64,000 nucleotides of DNA, taken from Acanthosepion pharaonis. Lineage: Eukaryota; Mollusca; Cephalopoda; Sepiida; Sepiidae. The notes beneath the pieces are model-generated. The model was not told the DNA's origin and made no database searches. It was given only the letters and a program-made list of their open reading frames with translations. Shown one piece after another: positions 43,332 to 53,105 of the stretch (positions within the stretch are counted from its first letter, which is position 1; each line of letters starts with the position of its first letter). The position numbers and the translations under genes were made by a program. The stretch lies in NCBI GenBank assembly GCA_903632075.3, contig CAHIKZ030000132.1, positions 257,501 through 321,500 on the forward strand, written 5' to 3'.

Positions 43332-43655
43332 TCAGGGTGAGTGAAAACAAGCGTAACAAAGGGTTTAATTAATTAATCATGTTTTAAATGTCTAATTTGT
43401 TTTGATATTTTCTTATTTTGCAGAAGCAGTTTTTACGAAGTATGATGGAACTAAGAATTAATATGGGTGCACTAAAATGGCAGAGGAAACTCTCCGTCGT
43501 GTTAATGAATCCTGCTGGCACAGAACTGAAACGTGTTTTGAAAAAAAAAGCGGCCATATTAAACAGAACGTATAACAATTAAATATAATTTTTATGTCTA
43601 ATTAAACTTTTAATAAAGTAGCCTATGCTGTGCCACGTTTGCTTCACCCTGTATA
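43332..43655 (+). mobile_element. Tc1/mariner-group element remnant
   Basis: Ends CAGGGTGAGTGAAAACAAGC and GTTTGCTTCACCCTG are inverted and preceded or followed by TA/AT. The plus strand encodes MAEETLRRVNESCWHRTETC followed by FEKKSGHIKQNV, like the last residues of IS630/Tc1-group transposases. Confidence 0.55.
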
Positions 43656-43734
43656 CATCCAGTGCGGTGAAAAAGTAAGTGATCCCCTAACTTAATGTTT
43701 AAAAATGGCTCTTTTTTTTTCCTGGGGATCAACA

Positions 43735-43765
43735 AATCTTAATTATACTTATTATAAAACCCAGG

Positions 43766-43812
<47 letters not shown>

Positions 43813-44452
43813 TGTTCGTTTATATATTGGATCGGATTTCCTACATCTTTCAACCGATTTCAACAAAACTTCACATGACTACGTAAAATTATATTGCGGT
43901 GGTTCTGACAGCGCCAAAAATTGGAAAAACACAATTGTTTTTTGCACGAAATCAATTTGAAAACACGATTAAGAGGCATCGCTGTCGAGAATGAAAGGGG
44001 GACAACTCATATCGAGTTTTACTTATTATAAAACCCAGGTAGTTTGTGTGTGTCTGTGTTCGTTTATATATGGGATCGGATTTCCTACATTTTTCAACCG
44101 ATTTCAACAAAACTTCACTTTGGGGGGGGGCAGGTAGTGTTTCTTATTGTCTTGCACACTTTTTTCTTTATTTTTACATTCAGAATGCTTTAAAAATTCC
44201 ATTTACAAGACAATTGTTTATAATAAAATTCTATTCAATCGGTAGACTCATAACGATTGAAAACAATGCTTTTGTTTGAGTTTGGGTTTGACCAATTAAA
44301 AAAAAAAAAAAAAAAAACTAATTAAGACATGCGTGTCCGTCAACCTTAAACAATAATCTTTGTCAATTTTATTTTTCAGTCTTTATGATGGTCGATACTT
44401 GATCTCTCTCTTACTGTAATAACCCCGGGAAACGCCGGGCTCTACTGCTAGT
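43735..44452 (+). mobile_element. Non-autonomous Helitron with doubled 5' end, copy 2
   Basis: Termini as in 16,393-17,089: TTATAAAACCCAGG occurs twice (about 43,752 and 44,026), and the end is a CCCGGGAAACGCCGGG hairpin then CTCTACTGCTAGT, followed by T. It is inserted in the Tc1-like element. No coding capacity. Confidence 0.8.
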
Positions 44453-45309
44453 TAAACTATATATTCAATAAAAAAAAAAAAAAAAAACCTTTATTAAATC
44501 AATTAAAACCACTTTAAAAATTCATCAAGCTGGAATAAAAATATTAATTAAAAATTAAGATATGAAAATGTAAGTGAACCCTTGCCTTTAATTTTGGTGA
44601 CTACTCTTTTTAAGATTTGTTTTGATATTTCAGATCAACGTCCTGTTGGAATTTTCAGACCTGACCTAAATTCAACTTTTTAATTGAGGACAAGATACTT
44701 TCGTTCAAAATTGTTTGGCATCTTGAAGTGTCCATTATGCCATCTATTTTGATTTTTCCAGCTGCAGCAAAGCACACCCAAATCATAATGCTGACACCGC
44801 CATGTTTAATAATTAGTATCAAATTCTTTTCTTCAAAAGCCTTATTAGAATCTTGCCAGACATTCCACCTAGTATTCCTCCAAAAAAAGATTTGTCTCAT
44901 CTGACCATAAAACCATTTGCCAGAATGTTTCTAGCTTATGAATATCAGTTTTGGAATAGGTGATGTGAGCATGTTTGTGCTATTTTTTAAGTAGTGGCTT
45001 TTTATCTGCTATGAAGATCGGCATTGTTCAGATTTTGCAGATATATGCACGTTGATTCCGACATTGGCCAGTGAGCATTGAAGAACCACAATAGTTACAG
45101 CAGGATTTTCCTTGGCCTCCTGAACCAGAACTCCTCATTGTCTTGCTGTTAATTATTATCTTACTCATACTAAAGGCCTTCCATTTATAAATAATTTGTT
45201 GCACAGTGGAAAACTGCACTCGAAATTGTTTTCATAGAGTAGTCTTCTCCATCTTTATAGGTTTCAATTATGTGATTTTTTAAAGATTCAGGATGCTATT
45301 TTAACTTTG

Positions 45310-45345
<36 letters not shown>

Positions 45346-45461
45346 AGATGTCAATATATATATATATAATAGTCGTATAATATATATATATATATTATAT
45401 AAGAGGATAGAATCCAGGTAGAAATCAATGTCCCGGACAGAGTAAGTATATAATATAAAAG

Positions 45462-45617
45462 GCTCAAACACTAATATTCCATGGTTATAATTTATTACAT
45501 TGGAATCGTAATCACGATCCAATTCATCAGTCCTACAAATTCAAAAAAAGATTGAATTGTATCGTGATTACGATTCCAATGTAATAAATTATAACCATGG
45601 AATATTAGTGTTTGAGC
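45462..45617. repeat. Near-perfect hairpin, 64-bp arms
   Basis: Arm 45,462-45,525 (GCTCAAACACTAATATTCCA...) is the reverse complement of 45,554-45,617 with one mismatch, around a 28-nt spacer. TA tracts (45,313-45,400) precede it. The near-identity suggests recent formation or gene conversion between the arms. Confidence 0.9.
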
Positions 45618-45995
45618 GTTTTATATATTAAATTTCTTCTCTAACTGCACACTTGGTATACACAACGAGTTATAATGCTTGACTGCAGTGTATACATTTT
45701 ACCAAAACATGCACATTACACAGCCCAAAAAACTATTTTCACAGGCAACCGTGTAAAAAGAAAATACAGAATATAAATGCAAGGGTTAACTGACTTTTAG
45801 AAATCTTAATTTTTATTTAATATTTTTATTCCAGTTAGGTAAAAACTTTCAAAATTATTGTAATTCATTTAATAATGGTTTTTTTTTATTGTCTATATAG
45901 TTTAATTAAGATTTGTTAATTATCTGGAAAAAAGATACAATTATTTTAAATGTTATCGCATGGGTTCACTTACTTTTGTACATCACTTATTAAAC

Positions 45996-46297
45996 TATGA
46001 CGGCGTGGTTGGTTTCATCAACTTTTTTATATATTTTTTTCTATCTTCCGAATAAGTTGTTTTATGTCAGAATCACCTTTTCAAAGTTCAATTATTGTAT
46101 CCATCGATCAAATTTAATTTTGAAAGTTAATTCTAATATTCAATAACTTGGTATAAATTTAGAAAAACAAAATAAAAAGTTGGTGAATCAAACCTTGTCG
46201 GTATTATTTAAAACAACATTTTCAAAGAATTCTTGGTGCTTAAATACAACCACATACACACATGCAGGAACGCACACACACGCACATATATATTTAG
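45996..46297. other. Unassigned spacer
   Basis: AT-rich with a short CA-rich stretch (46,252-46,290). Nothing was recognised. Confidence 0.5.
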
Positions 46298-47833
46298 TGT
46301 TATGCAACGAAATTACCTTACGTAGGGGATAAATCTATTTCAACCGACGAAAAATTCGTCAGTTTTATTCAACCCCGATATATAGACTGAGTTTGTATCG
46401 GAATTAGAAATTTAACTGTTACAGCCGTCGAAAAATTAATACAGAAATTATCCCCTCAATGTTTCAGTCAGACGAAATGCACGAGTAAGTCACCAGGTGA
46501 GTTTGGAAGGCATTAGCCATACAGCGAAGTCGTTTTATAAAATTAAACCCGATATTAACCTTATCAGATTAAATTGGAGTTACATGAAGAATGAAGTTTT
46601 AATTTGAAACTAAAAGACGACCGAAAAGGAACTTTCATAAAAATATTATATAGATAAGGTTAGGTTTAAAAATACAAATTCCTACTTAAAAATATTCTTT
46701 CAAAGAAAATTATACTTAAAAATATATTTTTAAAAAATTGAAAATAAGTCATATTTAGATAAATTTATATTAAATATATGTAAAAGAAAAAGCTAAAATT
46801 AATATTTTTTTTTATATTAAAGAATAAAAAATTATATTATGAATAAAATATAAGATAAAATAAATTGTACATTAGAAAAAAATAACTTTAAAGATATGTT
46901 AATTCAAAAACTAGTTTTATTAAAAAAAACAACAATTCAAAGTGTTATATTTAAAAAAAATTTAAAGAAATGTAAAGTAAAATCTATATTATGGAATGTT
47001 ATTACTTTTATTACCTTATAATTCTCTACCTCTTCAAATGTCGAATGTATAACTATTTGTAATTTCTATATTCCAATATTAATTATAACTTATAATTGTC
47101 CCCTATTCTAAGAACTCTCTTTCCTGTCATCATGTATATCTCGTTATCTATATTTTAAAAAGTTTTTTAAATATAATAATGTATTGTATTTTGTTTTTTT
47201 TTTTAAATATATCGTGTTTTGATTTAACTTATCTTTAAAGTTAATTTTATTTCTAATGTATATTTTATTTTATCGTATTAAATTTTTATTTTAAATATAT
47301 TTTTATCCTTTAATATATCAACTTATTTTATTATTTATAATTTTTTAACTATATTCTTACTTAAATTTAATATAAATGATCTAAATATGACTTAATGTTA
47401 TTTTTTTAAAAATATATCTTATTCTTAAGTATAATTTATGTTTGGATGTTTAATTTTAAGCAGGAACTTGTATTTGTAAACCTAAACATATTTTTATAAT
47501 TTTGTTTTTATAAAACTCCCCTTTCAGTCCTCTTTGAGTTTCAAATGAACACTTCATTCTTAATATAACCTCAATTTAATGTCATAAGGTTAATATACGG
47601 GTTTAATTTTATAAAAGCTCTTCCCTTTAAGGTTAATACCTTCCACCCTCCCCTGATCACTTACTCGTGCATTTGGTGAGACTGAAATATTGAAATGGAT
47701 AAATTAGGTAAATTTCTAATTACGACACGAACTCAGTCTATACACCAGGGTTGAAAAGGACTGAAGAAGTTTTCGTCCATTGAAATAGATCTACCCACCA
47801 CATAAAATGATTTGAGATTTTCTTGTGTAATAA
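46298..47833. mobile_element. Large foldback element, arms about 640 bp
   Basis: The left arm, from about 46,320 (AAATCTATTTCAACCGACGA, ATAGACTGAGTTTGTATCGG, AAATGCACGAGTAAGT, AAATTAAACCCG) to about 46,968, is matched in inverted order by about 47,155-47,805 (ACTTACTCGTGCATTT, CGGGTTTAATTTTATAAAAG, GAACTCAGTCTATA). The arms look roughly 75-85 percent alike, and the spacer of about 190 bp has no gene. Foldback structure suggests a non-autonomous DNA transposon. Confidence 0.8.
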
Positions 47834-47904
47834 AGTTTATTGGCGCTGTCATAATAAATACGTTTAGTTCTTTTTGTGAATCAGTTTTAATATTTTACAT
47901 TACT

Positions 47905-48900
47905 AGAATCAACTTCGATTATATACGCCCTATCGGGGTATCGACCACTGTAACGATCTGAACCTCGACGGATGTCTCCCTTGTGCAATTCTCTGCCCAT
48001 ATTTAAGGCTTCGCCATATATCTTGTTTAACTTATGCCTAACAACTTGACCCCAGTAGCGCTCGCTAGCCGCACTCCGCAGGGCGTTGCTAGCAAGGACT
48101 ATCTCTAAGGAATCACTCCAGCCACCGCATGGGAAAGAATATGCTTAAGATATGTCGCCTTATTAGCCTTATCTAGTGCGAGCCGTTGACTATATTTGAA
48201 AGTAAAGGACTTAATCCGATCATTCAGCCTCTCCTAGCACCTATTCCCAATAACCGACCCTACTTGTTTCCGTTGCACTAATATCGTTAGCTGTTGTCCA
48301 GCAAAGACATATTGAACTACCAGTATCCTTCTATTTTAAGCCTAGAGTTAACGCCACCCGGGCACAGACAAGTGAAGGTGGGAAAATCTAAGATGTCTAC
48401 ATCGGCCTTTCTAACATTCTACCCAAATAGCTGGCTACCTGGGTAGACGGCCTACTATGTGTCTATGTCCATATCACCCCGTCTGGGTGATCGACCCGGT
48501 ATCTATCGACGAAACTTATTCGCCGATCAGTTTAACTAAAGTACGATCATCCGGTCTCCCGCTAACTACCCGACCCCAGTCTAACTTGGGGTCCAGGACG
48601 GCATTCAAGTCCTCCGCTGAGACTAAGCACGACAAATCCACCAGGAACGGTCCAAGGTGACGGAAAAGCGATATTCACTCCTCCTGGTTTTTGGACGCAT
48701 AAATCAAAACGATCCGTAACGAACCACTTATGACAATATCGGCCATGATCAACTGGGCCTCCACATCAAAGTGAACAAAGTCCACTCTCGCATCAATATG
48801 CTTAATCACCAAGGAGGGGCCTCTGGCCAGCAGGACTCCGTATGTTGAATAGACGTCAACCATCCATCTAGGACGTCTGTTGGGTACGTTAGTTTTAACG
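47905..48900 (-). pseudogene. Tx1-like LINE ORF2, endonuclease part
   Basis: The minus strand encodes ADIVISGSLRIVLIYAS, then EDLNAVLDPKLDWGR and GRPDDR (the N-A-x-x-D-P motif of the apurinic-type endonuclease), then KIEGYW, then after frame changes LASNALRSAASERYWGQVVR, L-N-K-I-Y-G-E-A and P-D-R-A-Y-I-I. This order matches Tx1-clade LINEs of the L1 group. The element stops before the reverse transcriptase, near the foldback element. Several stops are present. Confidence 0.7.
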
Positions 48901-49035
48901 CATTATATAGCGAGGGAGGGAGGATTCTCAGGACCCACCCTGCACAAAATCTTGAAAGTTTTTTTCAATTCCGGATATCCTACATCAGCCATGCGCATCT
49001 CTGGGAAAGGCGTCTTTCACTTCGAACAGGTACGA

Positions 49036-50045
49036 CTATACTTTTAAATAACTTCCCGCATCCCTTACACACGTTATCACACCTGGGGCATTAGAGAAAT
49101 TGTGGGGATCCTCAAGCGACTTTCCGTTGAGACAGGCGACCTTAAATAGGGGACCCAAAATTTTCCTCTTTTGGGTATAGAGGTATTTCTCCAAGTCCCC
49201 TCTATCCACCTTACAGATTTCTTCTGCCTCGGAGAAATATTTCTTTCTTTTTTTTTCTCCCTGGACGAGTCGAAGTTGAGAGGGACGGAACTCGATCAGG
49301 GTAGCTTGGTGGTATCTTGATTTTAGGGGGATATCGACGCATAGACGGATTGTGACCTGGACCTGGCCCTGTCCATGACCTCCGCCGTTCTTCGTGCAGA
49401 CACCTTCTGTTTTGTTTCTTCTCGGGTTCTTGCCGGGACACGCCTTTGACTTGTGTCCCGAGGCACCCCCGACCAGCAAGAAGGACGACGGCCCTCCACT
49501 GCCAAGGATATCATCTTTTCTCGGCATAACGGACAACTCTACCTGCTCAGTGTCACATTGAGGACAAAGTCCCCGGTAGCGATGCCCACTTTGCTCACTG
49601 CCGCTGAGACGTCCTGTACTAGGCCAAAAAAATGCCCTCATGTTGTTTCCAAATTGTCTGCAGGCACTACATGTACGTTACTTTTGTCTTGCGAGCGCCC
49701 ATATATTCCGATTGTAGACGGATAGACTCTGTCACCAAAATGCTGCAAGCTAATTGCTTGGCCTCCTGTTCGATCGTCAGCAAAATGTCCCACAGCGCAT
49801 TCGACCCCCGACCGAAATTTTGGGACCAATCTTGAAGGTTTTCAATGCATCCCATAGTTTTCCTGCTGAGCCCAATTGGAAATTAATTGGGGTCAGCTTG
49901 GAAAGGGTTAGGGTTTTTATATCTGTGGTCAGCAGGGAGATTGTCGTAATATTAACGGCATTCAGAACCTCTGATGTAGTACGGAACTCGTTTCCTCTCG
50001 TATACTCTGCGTATTTTTATTGTATGTGTACATAGTAGATAGGGT
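49036..50045 (-). pseudogene. Tx1-like LINE ORF1 (gag-like)
   Basis: With frame changes the minus strand reads from LLTTDIKTLTLSKLTPINFQ (about 49,950) through TESIRLQSEYMGARKTKV, NVHVVPADNLETT and DVSAAVSKVGIATGDFVLNV. It then reaches a zinc-knuckle remnant (C-W-S in one frame, GHKSKACPGKNP in the next) and a basic stretch, and ends at 49,036. The open 201-codon part is 49,036-49,641. It is followed on the same strand by the ORF2 endonuclease, as expected for a LINE. Confidence 0.6.
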
Positions 50046-50885
50046 CTTTTCGGGCCTGCTTGGTCCAAGCAGTTTTTTTTTTTTTTTTTCCTGTTGCACG
50101 GGTGGCGAAGGTGATTCAACAATTTCCGTCATGGTGGTGAAGTCACAGCGGTCAACTGAATAATGGGCCCCTCCTCACGCCGAAAATAACAGACTTACGC
50201 GGAATAAAATTTAAAAAAAAAGTCTATCAACACAAAAATGAAACGAATTAAATTCGCAGGAGTAGTGGGTGTTAAAGAAAGGTTTTTTTTTTCTTGTGTA
50301 AAGCAACAAAATCAAAACCAGTCGGGGTTGGCGGGGGCAAAACAGAAAAAAAGAGCAAGAAAACAACTAGGTTTGTGTAAAATAAAATAAGAATGGAATT
50401 GAAAATGAAAATGTGCAAAAATCATCCACAAATAACAAAGGAAAAAAAAATTAAAAAAGATAGACTTAACGTGAATTATGTTCTTCCAAAGAGTTCAAAA
50501 GTAAAAAAAAAATCCACAAACATGTCGGGTGAAATTTGTGCTGGGCGGAGAAAAAAAAACAAAAAACAACAACACGTAATGCCAAGGCAGTTTGTCTCCT
50601 TATTTTTCTTTGTCGTTTCAATTAAATCTTTTTAAAAATTCTCACTACTTGCCGACGAGCTTCGTCTTCCGATGGCATCAAGGCAAGCAATGAACAAATA
50701 TTTTTCAAAGAATTTTTTTTTCTCTCAGTCTAGACAAATATAAAGAAAAGAATACAGATGAAATATAGCGAAAAATACACACACATATATATATATACAA
50801 TGAAATATATTCTTTCGAAAATATTCTTTCAAAAACACACACACATATATTTATATATATATATATATATATAAATAAAATAAAT
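50046..50885. other. Unassigned, A-rich
   Basis: A-rich with several homopolymer runs. An 80-codon lysine-rich plus-strand frame (50,393-50,635) reflects composition. It may be the 5' UTR side of the Tx1-like LINE. Confidence 0.4.
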
Positions 50886-50889
50886 AAAT

Positions 50890-51282
50890 AACAGTGAAGT
50901 AGTAGCGGCTCGGATTGAAGAATCGGAGAGCCGAGTTCGAATTCCAGTCAAATCCATTAGATTCACTTACGTCCTAAATACCCTTGGGAAAAGTAGGAAC
51001 CATCTTCTTCTCTTGACAGCTATGGGTAAATAAAAGGACAGACTAGGTTCCATAGCCTTGGATGGCAACTGGTCTAGGAGAAGGATAGTTTTGAATTCAA
51101 AACCTGCAGTGTAGTTTTGGGACCTTGTTGCACGTAGAGCAATAGGTCATTGTATTCAGTCCTTCAAAATGAGTGGCAGGTTCTGCAGAAAACCTTCACC
51201 ACTATAATCAAATCTCATGTGCTGGTGTGGGGATGTCAGTTTCCTAGGAACTGATCACCTTCGAATTCGATGAGAGAGTCGA

Positions 51283-51285
<3 letters not shown>
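50890..51285 (+). mobile_element. tRNA-derived SINE, family B (single head), longest body
   Basis: Head GTAGTAGCGGCTCGGATTGA with B box GAGTTCGAATTCC (50,933-50,945), then CAAATCCATTAGATTCACTT and a body to about 51,285, ending before a TA tract. There is no 5S-like part upstream, unlike the copies at 13,368 and 18,580. Confidence 0.75.

Positions 51286-51291
<6 letters not shown>

Positions 51292-51327
<36 letters not shown>
51292..51327. repeat. (TA)n tract
   Basis: Simple TA tract at the 3' end of the SINE copy. Confidence 0.9.
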
Positions 51328-51329
<2 letters not shown>

Positions 51330-51741
51330 CCGATATTGGTAAGGTAACATTTTTACTTAGTAACTTTAAATAACTTTATGGATATGTCAACTTAAACATA
51401 TGTATCAAGCATAAATAAGTAGTAATAAGAAATTTCGAATTCAAAAAAGATACATTATAAAAAGATAAAACATACACTATTTATGATTCAACTTAAAAAA
51501 AATAAAGCTAACAGGTATAGATTCGAAAATTCCGAGTGGGAAGTGGAAATTCGTTATTTAGGGCATTGAGTTTTACTTTGGTATAATGGATTACTGTAGC
51601 CAAATTGTTAGAAGACACCATCCACCGAGAAAAAAACGGATTGCTGTCAGTAACCAGTATTTTAATGAGTAGAAATTCTCGATCCAAGACAGTTAATATA
51701 TAGTTCAATGATAAGAAAATAAAAGGCCCGATCGATCTCAG

Positions 51742-51774
<33 letters not shown>

Positions 51775-52260
51775 ATATCTATCTATCTATCTATCTGACT
51801 GCTGATTATATCAGTCTGTTCATGTTATGATGTTAATTTGGGGTTAATAAAGACAAACGCCAAATAACATGTAACAAATAAATGGGGTTTATTCGGTTGG
51901 TAAGTTGGTACAGATATCGCCTGAGTAGTCTATAACTAACTCAGCCCAGAACTTCTTCTACACTGTCTTTTGACATGCCACTATTTAACGTCCTCTGTTT
52001 GTAGACGAGTTCATCTTCAAGAGGGGTGGTAGGTTCCTACACAACAGTTCATTATCTATCTCTCTATCTATTTGAGTCTGGACTTTATCTAATTCTGTTC
52101 ATTATCAATTTATTTATCTATGTCTGTTCATTTTTTTATCTGTATGTCTGAGTCTGCCCATTATCTAAGTCATCTCATGATCTGAGTCTTCTCATTATCT
52201 AAGTCTGCTCATTATCTATCTATTTATCTATCTATCTAGCTAGCAAGCTATCAGCGCTTC
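51328..52260. other. Unassigned, with CTAT tetranucleotide tracts
   Basis: A (CTAT)n tract at 51,741-51,797 and shorter ones at 52,040-52,075 and 52,214-52,245. No gene was recognised in between. Confidence 0.6.
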
Positions 52261-52268
52261 TCTTTCGG

Positions 52269-52469
52269 CTAATGAAATGACAGCAGGCATAGAGCTGAAA
52301 ATACCGCCAGAACTGTTACGACGTAACAACCGATAAAATATTTGCCAGTGAAGCCGTGGGAAAATCCAAATCGAAACTGGCGGCCAAGTGTAAGTTTTAA
52401 AAGACCGCGGCCTGAAACTGAGATGTAAGGGGGTTCTTGAATCTTTCCAAATTTATAGGAGTCTTGTTG
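52269..52469 (-). CDS. Candidate terminal exon with a membrane segment
   Basis: On the minus strand a convincing splice acceptor, TTACATTCACCTTGCCAG (AG at 52,470-52,471), opens a 66-codon phase-0 frame that ends in a stop at 52,269. The peptide starts Q-Q-D-S-Y-K-F-G-K and ends with a hydrophobic stretch, YFIGCYVVTVLAVFSALCLL, that would span a membrane. There is no in-frame ATG, so it would have to be a 3' exon. No poly(A) signal is close by; an AATAAA on the minus strand is near 51,887. The product is not recognised and it may be a chance frame. Confidence 0.3.
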   Translation of the reverse strand, partial: QQDSYKFGKIQEPPYISVSGRGLLKLTLGRQFRFGFSHGFTGKYFIGCYVVTVLAVFSALCLLSFH

Positions 52470-52619
52470 CTGGCAAGGTGAATGTAACAAAGAATTTGAA
52501 GATCTATATTTTAAGAGGAATCTTGAAAGCTCTCAATTGAAGATGTAAATAAAAGAAATGAAGAACGTTTGTAAAGTCTACGACAAGAATACTGTCCGTT
52601 AGATGACCTTCATTAAAAT

Positions 52620-52620
<1 letters not shown>

Positions 52621-52656
<36 letters not shown>
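52621..52656. repeat. (ATT)n microsatellite
   Basis: Twelve ATT units. Similar tracts punctuate the RLE-type LINE pieces upstream (53,088-53,105 and 56,401-56,440). Confidence 0.95.
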
Positions 52657-52657
<1 letters not shown>

Positions 52658-52679
52658 GTCATTTGTGTATGTTATGTTT

Positions 52680-53085
52680 CTTGCCTTTTATCTTGTCGAG
52701 CCGTGTCCAATCTATGTTCTTGATAGCATTTTTCTGGGTATTTGAGATGTTCCTAGTGGGGCGATCTAATGGGTAACTTGTATGTTGATGTTACCAGGGA
52801 CACTGTTAGTAAAATTGTCCATTCCTTTTCTCACTAAGCCCAGTGCTCTGATTACCATTGGTACAGTCTCAGTTTTCATTCGCCACATCCTTTCAATCTG
52901 ATCCCCAGGTCCTTGTATTTCGACAATTTCTCGATAGTTTTCACGTAGGTGTTTCCTTCAGATGGTACTGCCATGTCGATAAGCATACACCTCCTGATTT
53001 ACTTGTCCTTTGTGATAATATCAGGTCCGTTGGATTTTATTTCCCAGTCAAATTGAATAATCTTGTCCCAGAGGATAGTTACATC
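52680..53085 (-). pseudogene. RLE-type LINE endonuclease fragment, piece C
   Basis: The minus strand encodes ILWDKIIQFDWEIKSNGPDI, then MLIDMAVPSEGNTYVKTIEK and LSKYKDL, then after a frame change the V-P-G-N-I-N-I segment and L-G-T-S-Q-I-P-R-K-M-L. The P-D-I...D-M-A order matches the restriction-like endonuclease in the larger copy at 53,106-53,701, but the sequence is clearly diverged, so this is a separate insertion. It abuts the (AAT)n tail of that copy. Confidence 0.75.
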
Positions 53086-53105
53086 GTTATTATTATTATT
53101 ATTAT

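Larger units (their letters stand above)
43660..45995 (-). mobile_element. Tc1-like transposon relic with nested insertions
   Basis: Ends AGTGCGGTGAAAAAGTAAGT (43,663) and, inverted at the right, ACTTACTTTTGTACATCACT (45,970-45,989) are similar. The minus strand encodes STVQQIIYKWKAF (helix-turn-helix part) near 45,210 and KHGGVSIMIWVCF, AAAGKIKIDGIM near 44,800-44,700 (catalytic region of Tc1 transposases). Frame breaks separate them. A Helitron sits in the 3' side and a hairpin element with TA tracts in the 5' side. Confidence 0.75.
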
